Source: SAR324 cluster bacterium
GTDB taxonomy: Bacteria; SAR324; NAC60-12
Length of the DNA: 64,000 nucleotides
Direction of reading: 5' to 3'
Assembly: GCA_028281495.1 (NCBI GenBank)
Contig: JANQJU010000008.1
Span: 62,001-126,000 of the forward strand
Part shown: positions 25,920 through 34,635 of the stretch, in pieces
How positions within the stretch are numbered: position 1 is the stretch's first letter
Layout of the letters: every line of letters begins with the position of its first letter
Notes under the pieces: generated by a model
Seen by the model: the letters and a program-made list of their open reading frames with translations, nothing else
Told to the model about the DNA's origin: nothing
Database searches by the model: none
Made by a program: the position numbers and the translations under genes

Positions 25920-27956
25920 GGGGTTGTGTTCGTAATGCCGGCAGCGGGCGAGATAGGTTTGAGAAACTACATCCTCAGGATAGATGGAGAGGCATTTTAG
26001 AAATGCAGCTTGAGCGGCTTGCCAGTTGCGACTGTGATAGTGAGTCAAGCCTTCGTGGTAGGGTTCAAGCAGTTTCTGTTTTTTTGAGCGGATGAATTCG
26101 GGATCACTACTGAATACTTCAAAGACAGTTTCGGGTTTCTGTTTGCCTTTCACCACAATAAAATCCAGTTCTCGACATAGAAGCTTATCATCTTCCAACA
26201 GACGGTAGGTTTGCGAGGAAATCATGATTTGAGCGTTGTAATAGGAAGTCAGTCCTTCCAACCGGGAAGCGAGATTCACGCTGTCACCCAATACCGTAGA
26301 ATCCATTCGATCTTCTGAACCCACAGTTCCCATGATCACTTCCCCGCTGTGGATTCCTATACCAATCTGGATAGGGGCACGCCCTTGTTTGGTTTGTTGG
26401 TCATTGTAGGATTGGATTGCTTGAACCATTCCCATTGCTGCGGTCACTGCATCTTGAGCCGAATGAGCTGGACGATCAAACAATCCCATAATGGCATCAC
26501 CAATGAATTTGTCGATAAACCCATATGAATTGTGAATAGGACGATTCATGTCGGTTAGATAGTTGTTTAGGAAATCCATGACCTCTTGGGGAGTTAGGGA
26601 TTCTGCAAGATTGGAGAAAGCGCGAATGTCCGAAAACAAAATTGTGATGAATTCGGTTTTAGCCTTTCCCAACGGGATATGCTCTAAACCGTCAGCCGCA
26701 ATACGCTGCAGAAATTGTTTGGGAACAAATTTTTCAAAGGTTTTGGTGAGGGCCTGTTTTTCGGATTCAATAGCCTTGTATCGATCCGATAATGCGAAAG
26801 ACAATAATATCACTTCTACCATCGACCCCATCAACATCACGTTTGTTGTCCAAGGGTAATAAGGAATCCATCCCAATATCTGAAATGCTAAGAAAACAGC
26901 TGCAGAAATCAGCACCAACCACCCCATAAAAAAGTAGCGTGCTGGTCGGTAGCCTTGCTTCCACACAATACCTGCCGTGCTCAATATGAGAACCCCTCCT
27001 ATCATAATAATAAAAGGTAAAATATTATCCTGAGCGAACACCAAGATGCTTCCCAATGCCAACAGAGTGATCCAGTTGAATATCGACAGCACACGATCCA
27101 TTCGCGGTGCATATTTGTGTGTCAGTAGGAAGCGCCGAGCAAACAACAATCCAAATACAAGGCTGACGCCCCCAAAAAAAGGAGTATCTCGTTGGGCAAG
27201 CAAGGGGAAATCGGGCCAAAGGTACTCATAGGCCACTCCAGACTGACTCATCATAAACAGGGTAAGGAAGCAAACATAGATCACGTAAAGCAAGTAACTG
27301 CGGCCTCGAATCGATAGCCAAATGAAAAAGTTGTGTAGTGCTGCGGTCAGCAATAAGCCCACATATATCCCTAACAGCAATTGCTCCTTTCTGATTTCTC
27401 CCCAAAACGCCGTTGACTTCGATACGTATAGCGGCAAATACAGGGGAACGTAGGACTCAACTCGCAGATAAAACGTCTTGGGATGATCGAGAGGAAGATC
27501 AAGACGGTAGGCAAATTTGGGCGCAGCGATTTCTCGTTGAGCGAATGGGAACTTGCGCCCTTGAGGCTTGAGAGTCCAACTTCCATTCGGTTGAACTTGG
27601 TAAAATTCAATCAAAAATAATTCGGAATTTCCCACTTCCAAATAATAATCTTCCTGGGTGGTATCAGACCGTTGCAGCGTGAAACGGAACCAATGTACTT
27701 CAGGATTGATTCCGAAATTTGGAATATCCCACTCACTTTTCTTCCAAAGCGATGCAAAAGCCTTCGAACGCACCGACTCAAACGAATACTGGCCTTCGGG
27801 ATCTTGCAAAAACTCCAAATGTTTCCCCAATACATAACGATCAGTCTGATTATTCAATATGAGCGGTTCGGTTTGATGCAAAGGGGCGGCAAATAGACCA
27901 ACAAGCCCTCCTAACAAAACCCAAAATAAAAGCGATATCTCAATTTTACGCAGCAT
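25875..27956 (-). CDS. Membrane adenylate cyclase, 7TMR-DISM sensor with class III catalytic domain
   Basis: 693 residues from the ATG at 27956 (a TTG at 27968 is possible). Order: signal/anchor segment, extracytoplasmic 7TMR-DISMED2-type beta domain (about 30-190), seven transmembrane helices (about 190-400), class III cyclase domain (about 430-620), and a C-terminal helical TPR-like piece. The cyclase motifs are complete: FSDIRAF and FIDKFIGDA carry the two metal-binding Asp and the adenine-selecting Lys, and LGDSVNLASRLEG carries the Asn and Arg that stabilise the transition state. So it should make cAMP in response to an external ligand. It is monocistronic. Confidence 0.9.
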   Translation of the reverse strand: MLRKIEISLLFWVLLGGLVGLFAAPLHQTEPLILNNQTDRYVLGKHLEFLQDPEGQYSFESVRSKAFASLWKKSEWDIPNFGINPEVHWFRFTLQRSDTTQEDYYLEVGNSELFLIEFYQVQPNGSWTLKPQGRKFPFAQREIAAPKFAYRLDLPLDHPKTFYLRVESYVPLYLPLYVSKSTAFWGEIRKEQLLLGIYVGLLLTAALHNFFIWLSIRGRSYLLYVIYVCFLTLFMMSQSGVAYEYLWPDFPLLAQRDTPFFGGVSLVFGLLFARRFLLTHKYAPRMDRVLSIFNWITLLALGSILVFAQDNILPFIIMIGGVLILSTAGIVWKQGYRPARYFFMGWLVLISAAVFLAFQILGWIPYYPWTTNVMLMGSMVEVILLSFALSDRYKAIESEKQALTKTFEKFVPKQFLQRIAADGLEHIPLGKAKTEFITILFSDIRAFSNLAESLTPQEVMDFLNNYLTDMNRPIHNSYGFIDKFIGDAIMGLFDRPAHSAQDAVTAAMGMVQAIQSYNDQQTKQGRAPIQIGIGIHSGEVIMGTVGSEDRMDSTVLGDSVNLASRLEGLTSYYNAQIMISSQTYRLLEDDKLLCRELDFIVVKGKQKPETVFEVFSSDPEFIRSKKQKLLEPYHEGLTHYHSRNWQAAQAAFLKCLSIYPEDVVSQTYLARCRHYEHNPPPNDWDGSFQMEHK

Positions 27957-28516
27957 GAACTCAGTCAATTCAATAACCGTGTTAGCTTACAAAAAAGGGG
28001 TTATCCTTCCATCTATTTGGGTACTAACAAGGGTGGGTGGAGGTAGCAAGCGGGTTTCATTCAGAAGAGAGCAGTAGAATGTTAAAAATATGTAAAATGG
28101 GTATGCCGTATTAATCGTAAAAAAATATTTTCATTGTTTGAATCTAACAGCGAGACTTTATACCTTACTGGAACCTTGTTCACCAACGGTAGGTATGAAC
28201 ATTCCTCGCATTCACATTCCCACTAGTTTCCCCTCTTTCAGATCCTATGCACTGTTGCGAGCGTCTCAAATCAACACGCAAGGGTTCCAGTTTCTTTGTG
28301 CAGTTCACAAGCCTTTCCATCCCAGGCACCACGGCATATTTGCGACGAATACGGCAAATGATATTTCTGCACAATATTCTTATTTTAAATCGTTAGAATT
28401 GCTCATTGGGAAACTTTCAATAAATGGGAAACTCGTTGGAACTGCCAAAAAAAACAAGACTAAGGATTTGTTAGGTTTTCATTAACCCTCAATCTTATCA
28501 TCCGAAAGGAGTCGTC
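27957..28516. other. Intergenic region between divergent genes
   Basis: Holds the upstream regions of the class III cyclase (leftward) and the PHP-glycosyltransferase gene (rightward). A 115-residue plus-strand frame at 28138-28485 has no ribosome-binding site and no domain. The last 20 bases hold GAAAGGAG, the ribosome-binding site for the 28517 start. Confidence 0.5.
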
Positions 28517-31195
28517 ATGTCATCTTTAAAAACAGCAAAGAACCACGTGGCAAAAGTGGATTTGCACTTACATTCTTGGGCATCCAATGTGACCGACTAT
28601 TATACGACCCAACGCTTTAGCATTCCAGAGTCGTATTCAGATCCTATCGAAAACTACTGGATTCTTAAGCGCAAAGGCATGGACTTGGTAACGCTCACCG
28701 ACCATAACAGCATCGATGGCATCTTGGAGATTTTAGACAAAGGATTGCCCGACGCCTTCATCAGTTCCGAAATCACCACGACTTTTCCTGAGGATGGATG
28801 CAACGTCCACGTGACCGTGCTCAACATGACCGAGCAACAATTCAAGGAAGTGCTACGATTGCAGAAGAATATATATGAAATGATTGCCTACGTGGATCTA
28901 GAAATCCAAGCAGAACTCAAAGAACCGACACGAAATAAGCTGGCATATTTTGTGACACACCCGTTGATGAGCACACAAAATCGCCCCTATGGCCGCGAGG
29001 GAGCGTTAGCGCTGCATCATATCGAAAAGTTGATGCTGCTTTGTAATTGTTTGGAAGTGCAAAACGGAACCCGTTCGAAAGACCTCAATCATACCACAGT
29101 TCAGATGCTCCAGTCCCTCACTCCGGAAATCGTCGAACGGTTGGCCAACAAATACAACATTGCCCCCAAAGGAGAAACCCCATGGCTGAAAACCTTTGTT
29201 GGTGGTTCTGATGATCATTCAGGAATCAATCCTGGTGAAACCTACACCGTGTTTCCATCTGAAGGAGACAAAAAGCCATGTATTGACGATCTGATTCAAG
29301 GGATACGCAATCGAGAAACAGTACCTCAAGGTGCTCACGGTGGGCCGGTGAATATCGCGCATGCTATGGTGAAAATCATGTACCACCACCAGGCCCAAAC
29401 CTCCTCCAAAACCAGCAAGCCCAAGCATATCGATGGTTCCCTCTATTTGCTGTTGCGTTTTGCCTTCGACCAAGACTCCATCTCTCTGAGTGAAAAAATT
29501 GGATTCAAATTAAAAGCAGTGCTCCATCAATGGGCGTCTAATAGCTTTCTTAAAAAACATCAGATGAAAGGCAACTTCGAAAAGGTGCTGAATGCGGTTG
29601 CATTGGAATTGGTAGTCTCCCCTGACTTTCAAAAGAAAATCGAAGGACTGTCGGGTACCGATGAAAAGATTTTCATGATTGTCAATCAACTGATCAATCG
29701 CATTTTTCAGCACTACTTAGAGCAGTTGATGGATACCGCATCCTTCAATCTCGTGACCTCGATCAAAGAGGTCATTGCATTGGTCTTTTCCAATCTCTTT
29801 GTTTCATTGCCCTATTTCATTTCGTACTCCAATCAAAGCTCAGACCGCCCGATTCTTCGTGATGTGCGTAAGGCCTATAACCTGAAAGAAAAGAAGAGGG
29901 TTGTCCTGATCACCGATACCTTTTTTGAAATCAATGGGGTTTCGAAAACCATCAAAAAGATGATTGTCGAATCAATGCGTCGGGAAATCGATTTTACGGT
30001 GATCACTTGTTTGAGCGAAGTAGAAATGCAGCATTATTTAAACGACGCTGAAATTCAGCTCTGGGTCCATGAGAAGCGATTGAAAATCTTTCCTTCCATC
30101 AAGAACATGCAATTCCCCGAATACAACGATTTGCAAATCCATTTTCCTCCTTTGTTGGAATTGCTCAAATATATGCAAGAGGAACACTTCACCACGGTTC
30201 ACATCAGCACCCCCGGGACGATTGGTGTAGCTGGATTGGCAGCGGCTAAACTGTTGCAAATCCCAACGTCTGCAACCTACCACACCTGCTTCCCTGAATA
30301 CGTGGAGTTCTATACGAAAGATGTCGCTCTAGAAGCAATTGCCTGGAAGTACATGATTCTCTTTTATCATTCTTTGGATGAGGTCGTGGTCCCGTCTCAA
30401 TTCGTTGCACGTTTGCTTCATGATCGCGGCCTGCGCAATCGGAAACTGCTGATTTTGGACCGCTGGGTTGATCTGGCCCGTTTCCATCCACAAAAGCGAG
30501 TGCTTGGGTTCTGGAAACAATTCGGTCTTAAAGAAGAAAACGAAGTTGTGAAATTCATCTACGTGGGACGAGTAGCCGTAGAAAAGGACTTGTACACGTT
30601 AGCCGAGGCTTACAAACAAGTCCGTCAAACCCACTCACAGGCACATTTGATCATTGTTGGGGACGGTCCGTTCCTGCCCAAGCTAAAAGAATTGTTGGCA
30701 GAGGAGCCTGTCACTTACACTGGTTTCCAAACCGGAGAGCAACTTTCCAGAGCTTATGCTTCAGCTGACGTAAAGGTGTTTCCGAGTGCTACCGATACCT
30801 GGGGCAATTCCGTCTTGGAGGCTCAGGCTTCTGGGTTGCCTGTGATTATTTCCAATAAAGGGGGGCCACAGGAATTGATCGAGCTGAACAAAACAGGGCT
30901 GAAAATCAAAGCGAAGGATATTGAGGGATTTGCCAATGCAATGCGGACTTTGATGGATTCGAATCTGCGCCATGCGATGGGAGAACGAGCACGCCAATTC
31001 ATTGTGGACAACGATGTGAATCAACCGTTCAGTGCCATCTTGGATTCTGAAGGTTACCGCAAACAGTTGAAACAAAACAAAAAAATCAAAAAGGACAACG
31101 CTCGCGATCCATTGACGTTCGTCGAATCGCCTGATCTCGCAATCACGCCAGACGTTTCGATCTCACCAGATATCACTTTGGATATGCTCAATTAG
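28517..31195 (+). CDS. PHP-domain / GT4 glycosyltransferase fusion
   Basis: 892 residues, two enzymes in one chain. Residues about 14-260 form a PHP phosphoesterase domain with the metal motifs DLHLHS, TDHNS, SSEITT and GSDDHSG. A helical linker follows. From about 455 a GT4-type glycosyltransferase begins (RVVLITDTFFEINGVSKTI), with the sugar-nucleotide half holding IYVGRVAVEKD, VGDGP and the E-x7-E-like segment SVLEAQASGLPVI. The C-terminal 40 residues are low complexity. GAAAGGAG precedes the ATG. Downstream are psd, an Mpo1-like gene and an aminotransferase, so the sugar acceptor may be a membrane lipid; that is inference. The role of the PHP domain (for example removing a phosphate) is not known. 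Confidence 0.88.
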   Translation: MSSLKTAKNHVAKVDLHLHSWASNVTDYYTTQRFSIPESYSDPIENYWILKRKGMDLVTLTDHNSIDGILEILDKGLPDAFISSEITTTFPEDGCNVHVTVLNMTEQQFKEVLRLQKNIYEMIAYVDLEIQAELKEPTRNKLAYFVTHPLMSTQNRPYGREGALALHHIEKLMLLCNCLEVQNGTRSKDLNHTTVQMLQSLTPEIVERLANKYNIAPKGETPWLKTFVGGSDDHSGINPGETYTVFPSEGDKKPCIDDLIQGIRNRETVPQGAHGGPVNIAHAMVKIMYHHQAQTSSKTSKPKHIDGSLYLLLRFAFDQDSISLSEKIGFKLKAVLHQWASNSFLKKHQMKGNFEKVLNAVALELVVSPDFQKKIEGLSGTDEKIFMIVNQLINRIFQHYLEQLMDTASFNLVTSIKEVIALVFSNLFVSLPYFISYSNQSSDRPILRDVRKAYNLKEKKRVVLITDTFFEINGVSKTIKKMIVESMRREIDFTVITCLSEVEMQHYLNDAEIQLWVHEKRLKIFPSIKNMQFPEYNDLQIHFPPLLELLKYMQEEHFTTVHISTPGTIGVAGLAAAKLLQIPTSATYHTCFPEYVEFYTKDVALEAIAWKYMILFYHSLDEVVVPSQFVARLLHDRGLRNRKLLILDRWVDLARFHPQKRVLGFWKQFGLKEENEVVKFIYVGRVAVEKDLYTLAEAYKQVRQTHSQAHLIIVGDGPFLPKLKELLAEEPVTYTGFQTGEQLSRAYASADVKVFPSATDTWGNSVLEAQASGLPVIISNKGGPQELIELNKTGLKIKAKDIEGFANAMRTLMDSNLRHAMGERARQFIVDNDVNQPFSAILDSEGYRKQLKQNKKIKKDNARDPLTFVESPDLAITPDVSISPDITLDMLN

Positions 31196-31200
31196 TTTCA

Positions 31201-31344
31201 ATGCAAACCATCAAAGTCACACAAATACACACAATCAAAGTAAAGCAAATGCAAACCATCAAAGTAACACAAATACACACAATCAAAGTAAAGCAAATGC
31301 AAACCATCAAAGTAAAGCAAATGCAAACCATCAAAGTAACACAT
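31201..31344. repeat. 24-bp minisatellite, six copies
   Basis: Six adjacent 24-bp units starting at 31201, 31225, 31249, 31273, 31297 and 31321. Two forms alternate in the first four units (one starting ATGCAAACC, the other ATACACACA), then two of the first form. It fills the gap between the glycosyltransferase stop and the psd start. Confidence 0.98.
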
Positions 31345-31353
31345 CGGTTATGA
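31201..31353 (+). CDS. Possible 50-residue repeat peptide overlapping the psd start
   Basis: The 24-bp repeat is a multiple of three and is open in one plus-strand frame. It starts with ATG at 31201, five bases after the glycosyltransferase stop. It encodes six 8-residue units of the form [M/I][Q/H]TIKV[T/K][Q/H], then Arg-Leu and TGA. The stop overlaps the psd start as ATGA (31350-31353). The units alternate hydrophobic and polar residues, as in a beta strand. There is no Shine-Dalgarno sequence in front, so translation would depend on coupling. It may equally be non-coding. Confidence 0.35.
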   Translation: MQTIKVTQIHTIKVKQMQTIKVTQIHTIKVKQMQTIKVKQMQTIKVTHRL

Positions 31354-32228
31354 CAGCAACTTCCTCCATCAAACGGTGGACCCAACAAGAACAGATTAAT
31401 TTTTTGTTGACCAATCGGATTCCTAGAAGATGGGCGACCTTCTTCATGGGATGGTTCAGTCAAATCGAGCATCCGTGGGTACGAGACCTTTCTCTCGCTG
31501 TATGGAAGCTTTTTTCTGAAGAACTGAACCTGGAGGAAGCCAAGAAACAGCAGTTCAGCAGCCTGCATGATTGTTTCATTCGTGAACTGAAAGAAGGTGC
31601 TCGCCCCATCACGCAAGATGCCCAAGTTGTTATTAGCCCTTGTGATGCGATCATCGGTGCTTTTGGTGACATTCAGGGCGGACAAGTATTTCAGGCTAAA
31701 GGATTTCCTTATACGTTAACCGATCTGTTGGACGATCCTCTGCTTATTGAACGCTATCAGGAGGGACGTTTCATCACACTGAGGCTGAAATCTACCATGT
31801 ACCATCGGTTTCATGCGCCGTGTGATTGCCACGTGAACGAAGTCACTTACATCTCTGGGGATACTTGGAACGTCAATCCCATCGCATTGAAGCGTGTCGA
31901 GCGACTATTTTGCAAAAACGAACGAGCGGTTATTGATCTGAAATTAAATCGTTCCGATCAGCACCTCACATTGGTCCCAGTTGCAGCTATTTTAGTCGCC
32001 AGCATCCGAATGCACTTCTTAAACCAAGTGCTCAATTTGAATTACCAAGGCCCGAATCGAATTGCCTGTGAAGCCAGCCTGTCTAAGGGTGCCGAAATGG
32101 GATATTTCCAGCATGGTTCAACCATTCTAATTTTTGCTAGCAAGGGATTCACCTTTTGCAAAAATGTGGTGGAAGGATCGATGATTCGAATGGGGGAACC
32201 GTTGTTTAACCAAACACCTGAGAAATGA
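31350..32228 (+). CDS. psd: Phosphatidylserine decarboxylase proenzyme
   Basis: Makes phosphatidylethanolamine from phosphatidylserine at the inner membrane. 292 residues. The pyruvoyl cleavage site G-S-T is in FQHGSTILIF near the C-terminus; most enzymes have Leu before it, here it is His. The MYHRFHAP segment has the catalytic His, and CDAIIGAFG aligns with the usual SPADG/CDG region that holds an active-site Asp. No Shine-Dalgarno sequence precedes the ATG, but the start overlaps the stop of the repeat ORF as ATGA. Confidence 0.92.
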   Translation: MTATSSIKRWTQQEQINFLLTNRIPRRWATFFMGWFSQIEHPWVRDLSLAVWKLFSEELNLEEAKKQQFSSLHDCFIRELKEGARPITQDAQVVISPCDAIIGAFGDIQGGQVFQAKGFPYTLTDLLDDPLLIERYQEGRFITLRLKSTMYHRFHAPCDCHVNEVTYISGDTWNVNPIALKRVERLFCKNERAVIDLKLNRSDQHLTLVPVAAILVASIRMHFLNQVLNLNYQGPNRIACEASLSKGAEMGYFQHGSTILIFASKGFTFCKNVVEGSMIRMGEPLFNQTPEK

Positions 32229-32235
32229 GGATACT

Positions 32236-32835
32236 ATGAAATTTCTGGAGGAATTGAGAGAGCAACGATGGGACGACCATCGTTATTATCACCGCAGTCG
32301 TATCAACCAATCCCTGCACCTGATCAGTGCGATCAGTTTCACTAGTGCTTACGTGCTGGTTTTCTTCGATCCGGTCATTGCCGTGTTTTTAGGATGGATT
32401 GTAGCAATGATTACTCGGCAGATCGGTCATTTCTTTTTTGAGCCAAAAGGATACGATGATGTCAATGAAGCCACTCATCAACACAAAGAATCCATCAAAG
32501 TTGGTTACAACCTGCGACGAAAAGTGATCTTGCTTTCAATTTGGGGACTGACTCCCGTTCTACTGTATTTCAGCCCCTCAATCTGGGGAATTTTTACTCC
32601 TCACACCGACTTCTACGGATTTCTCCACAATCTGAGCTATCTTTGGTTAGCTGTTGGCTTAGGAGCCATAGCTTTCAGAACCGTTCACCTCTTTTTCCTC
32701 CAAGATGTCCAAACGGGTTTAGTGTGGGCTACCAAGATTTTTACCGACCCTTTTCATGACATCAAAATTTACTACAAATCCCCATTGTACGTGCTGAAGG
32801 GAGATTTGTATGACCCGATGACTGAACGCATTTAA
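32236..32835 (+). CDS. Membrane protein, Mpo1-like (DUF962-like)
   Basis: 199 residues with about four to five transmembrane segments. The segment MITRQIGHFFFEP recalls the QFIGHxxFE motif of the Mpo1/YGL010w family, and His-rich ends of helices (DDHRYYHRSRIN, SLHLISAI, ATHQHKES) match the metal-binding pattern of those Fe-dependent fatty-acid alpha-oxidation enzymes. The match is partial. GAGGATACT precedes the ATG. Place in a lipid cluster fits, but the function is not proven. Confidence 0.5.
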   Translation: MKFLEELREQRWDDHRYYHRSRINQSLHLISAISFTSAYVLVFFDPVIAVFLGWIVAMITRQIGHFFFEPKGYDDVNEATHQHKESIKVGYNLRRKVILLSIWGLTPVLLYFSPSIWGIFTPHTDFYGFLHNLSYLWLAVGLGAIAFRTVHLFFLQDVQTGLVWATKIFTDPFHDIKIYYKSPLYVLKGDLYDPMTERI

Positions 32836-32847
32836 CCCGGTAATTTT

Positions 32848-34500
32848 ATGACAGCAGGTATTTATTTTTTATCTTTCGTCGCCGCTGTTTTGTCACTCAA
32901 CAAACTGCGGATTCGGCTCAGACTTTCCAAAGCTAAGCACCCCTCCTTGCGAGGACATGCCAAGATGTCTCGTCGGGTTGCAAAGTTGATCCCCTTTTAT
33001 GCTTATGAAGAAGCGGAATTCTTCAGTAGTGACGGGGTTCCGGAAGCGGTTGTGCAGCAGCGTCGCAACGGTTTTCAACAACTCAAAACCGTCTTTCAGG
33101 AACGTTCTCCCAAATCGATTGAATTCAGTGAAAATCTTGAGGACAGTATCTCCGATGTTTTATTCACCAACTCATACCGGGTGCCCTTTCCTTATCGAAA
33201 CTACGTCAAGGATCATTTGAAGATCGGTTCTGTGGTCCAAGCATCTTCTGGCACTCGTGTGCAGGATCTCGACGAAAATTGGGCTTATGACCTCACTGGT
33301 TCTTATGGTGTCAATGTGTTCGGATACGACTTTTATAAAGAGTGTCTGGAAAAGGGATTAGAACGCATGAAAGCCTTGGGTCCGGTTTTAGGCCCCTATC
33401 ACCCCGTGATTGCAGAAAACGTGAAACGGCTGAAGGCTATTTCAGGTTTAGACGAAGTGTCGTTTCATATGTCTGGTACTGAAGCCGTGATGCAAGCGGT
33501 GCGGCTAGCAAGATACCATACAGGCAGATCGCATCTGGTTCGCTTTTGTGGGGCGTATCATGGTTGGTGGGACGGGGTGCAGCCTGGTATCGGTAACCAG
33601 CGCGATATCAACGATGTCTATACTTTGAAAGATATGGATCCCGATACGCTCAAGGTCCTGAGGACTCGCAAAGACATAGCCTGTGTGTTGGTGAACCCGG
33701 TGCAAGCTCTCCACCCCAATGCCAATGCTCCGGGAGATGCCATGTTGGTCGCAAGTGACCGCTCGGCACACTATGATCGAGAGGCCTATACACAATGGCT
33801 TCACGAACTGAGGGCTATCTGCATCGAACGAGGAATCGTTTTGATCTTGGATGAAGTCTTTGTCGGTTTTCGATTAGCTTATGGAGGTGCTCAAGAATAT
33901 TTTAAAGTCAAAGCCGATATGGTCACTTATGGTAAAACACTGGGTGGGGGACTCCCCGTGGGTGTGGTTTGTGGAACCCATCAACTCATGAAACGCTTTA
34001 AAGCAAATCACCCCACTGAGATTTGCTTTGCCCGGGGAACCTTCAATTCCCATCCGTATGTCATGTGCACCATGAACGAATTTCTTCGCCACATCGACAA
34101 ACCCGAAATTCGTGAATTGTATCATACCGTTGAATCAACGTGGAACGACCGGGTGGATTCCTTGAATCATCGTTTGCAAGATCGCGGTCTCCCAGTCCGT
34201 ATTGCTAACATGGCATCAGTTTGGACCATTCTTTACACAAACCCCAGCCGTTATAACTGGATGTTCCAATATTATTTGAGACGAGAAGGCCTTGCGATCA
34301 GTTGGATTGGTAGTGGACGTTTTATCATGAGCCACAACTTCACGGACTCCGACTATGAGGCGGTTATGGAACGATTTGTTGCCGCAGCCGAAGGAATGGA
34401 AGCTGATGGGTGGTGGTGGCAGAATTCCCAAATGACGAACAAATCAATAAAACGAAAAGTGCTGCAAGAGATGCTCATCAGTCGTTTTCTTAAAGGGTGA
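32848..34500 (+). CDS. Class III aminotransferase (glutamate-1-semialdehyde aminomutase-like)
   Basis: 550 residues, longer than the usual 430. The extra 110-130 residues at the N-terminus begin with a hydrophobic helix (IYFLSFVAAVLSL), which may anchor it to the membrane. The PLP-fold landmarks are present: MSGTEAVMQAVRLAR, FCGAYHGWWDG, ILDEVFVGFR (Asp that contacts the pyridine N) and VTYGKTLGGGLPVG with the PLP-binding Lys. It is nearest to GSA aminomutase-like enzymes of unknown substrate. Its neighbours are lipid and sugar genes, so an amino sugar or amino-alcohol product is possible; that is inference. Confidence 0.85.
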   Translation: MTAGIYFLSFVAAVLSLNKLRIRLRLSKAKHPSLRGHAKMSRRVAKLIPFYAYEEAEFFSSDGVPEAVVQQRRNGFQQLKTVFQERSPKSIEFSENLEDSISDVLFTNSYRVPFPYRNYVKDHLKIGSVVQASSGTRVQDLDENWAYDLTGSYGVNVFGYDFYKECLEKGLERMKALGPVLGPYHPVIAENVKRLKAISGLDEVSFHMSGTEAVMQAVRLARYHTGRSHLVRFCGAYHGWWDGVQPGIGNQRDINDVYTLKDMDPDTLKVLRTRKDIACVLVNPVQALHPNANAPGDAMLVASDRSAHYDREAYTQWLHELRAICIERGIVLILDEVFVGFRLAYGGAQEYFKVKADMVTYGKTLGGGLPVGVVCGTHQLMKRFKANHPTEICFARGTFNSHPYVMCTMNEFLRHIDKPEIRELYHTVESTWNDRVDSLNHRLQDRGLPVRIANMASVWTILYTNPSRYNWMFQYYLRREGLAISWIGSGRFIMSHNFTDSDYEAVMERFVAAAEGMEADGWWWQNSQMTNKSIKRKVLQEMLISRFLKG

Positions 34501-34588
34501 TCAAGAAAAATTTGGCTTTGCAAGAAAGAACCACCCAGGTGGGGTTGAAACTACGCTTAAGGAACTATAGCATTGGGTTGTCCGACCC

Positions 34589-34618
34589 CATTCAGTTCAC
34601 CCCCATTCAGTTCACCCC
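34589..34618. repeat. 15-bp tandem duplication
   Basis: CATTCAGTTCACCCC occurs twice in a row, 34589-34603 and 34604-34618, just upstream of the caspase-like gene. Confidence 0.95.
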
Positions 34619-34635
34619 ATCCGCAAAGCACTACC

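Noticed and set aside
28138..28485. 115-residue plus-strand ORF
   Set aside because: No ribosome-binding site, no recognisable domain, composition unlike neighbouring genes.
31201..31344. Could the 24-bp repeats be a CRISPR array?
   Set aside because: Units are directly adjacent with no unique spacers and no cas genes are near.
31188..31685. 165-residue minus-strand ORF with an 8-residue repeat (TLMVCICF type)
   Set aside because: It is the reverse reading of the 24-bp repeat and the antisense of psd; psd is well supported.
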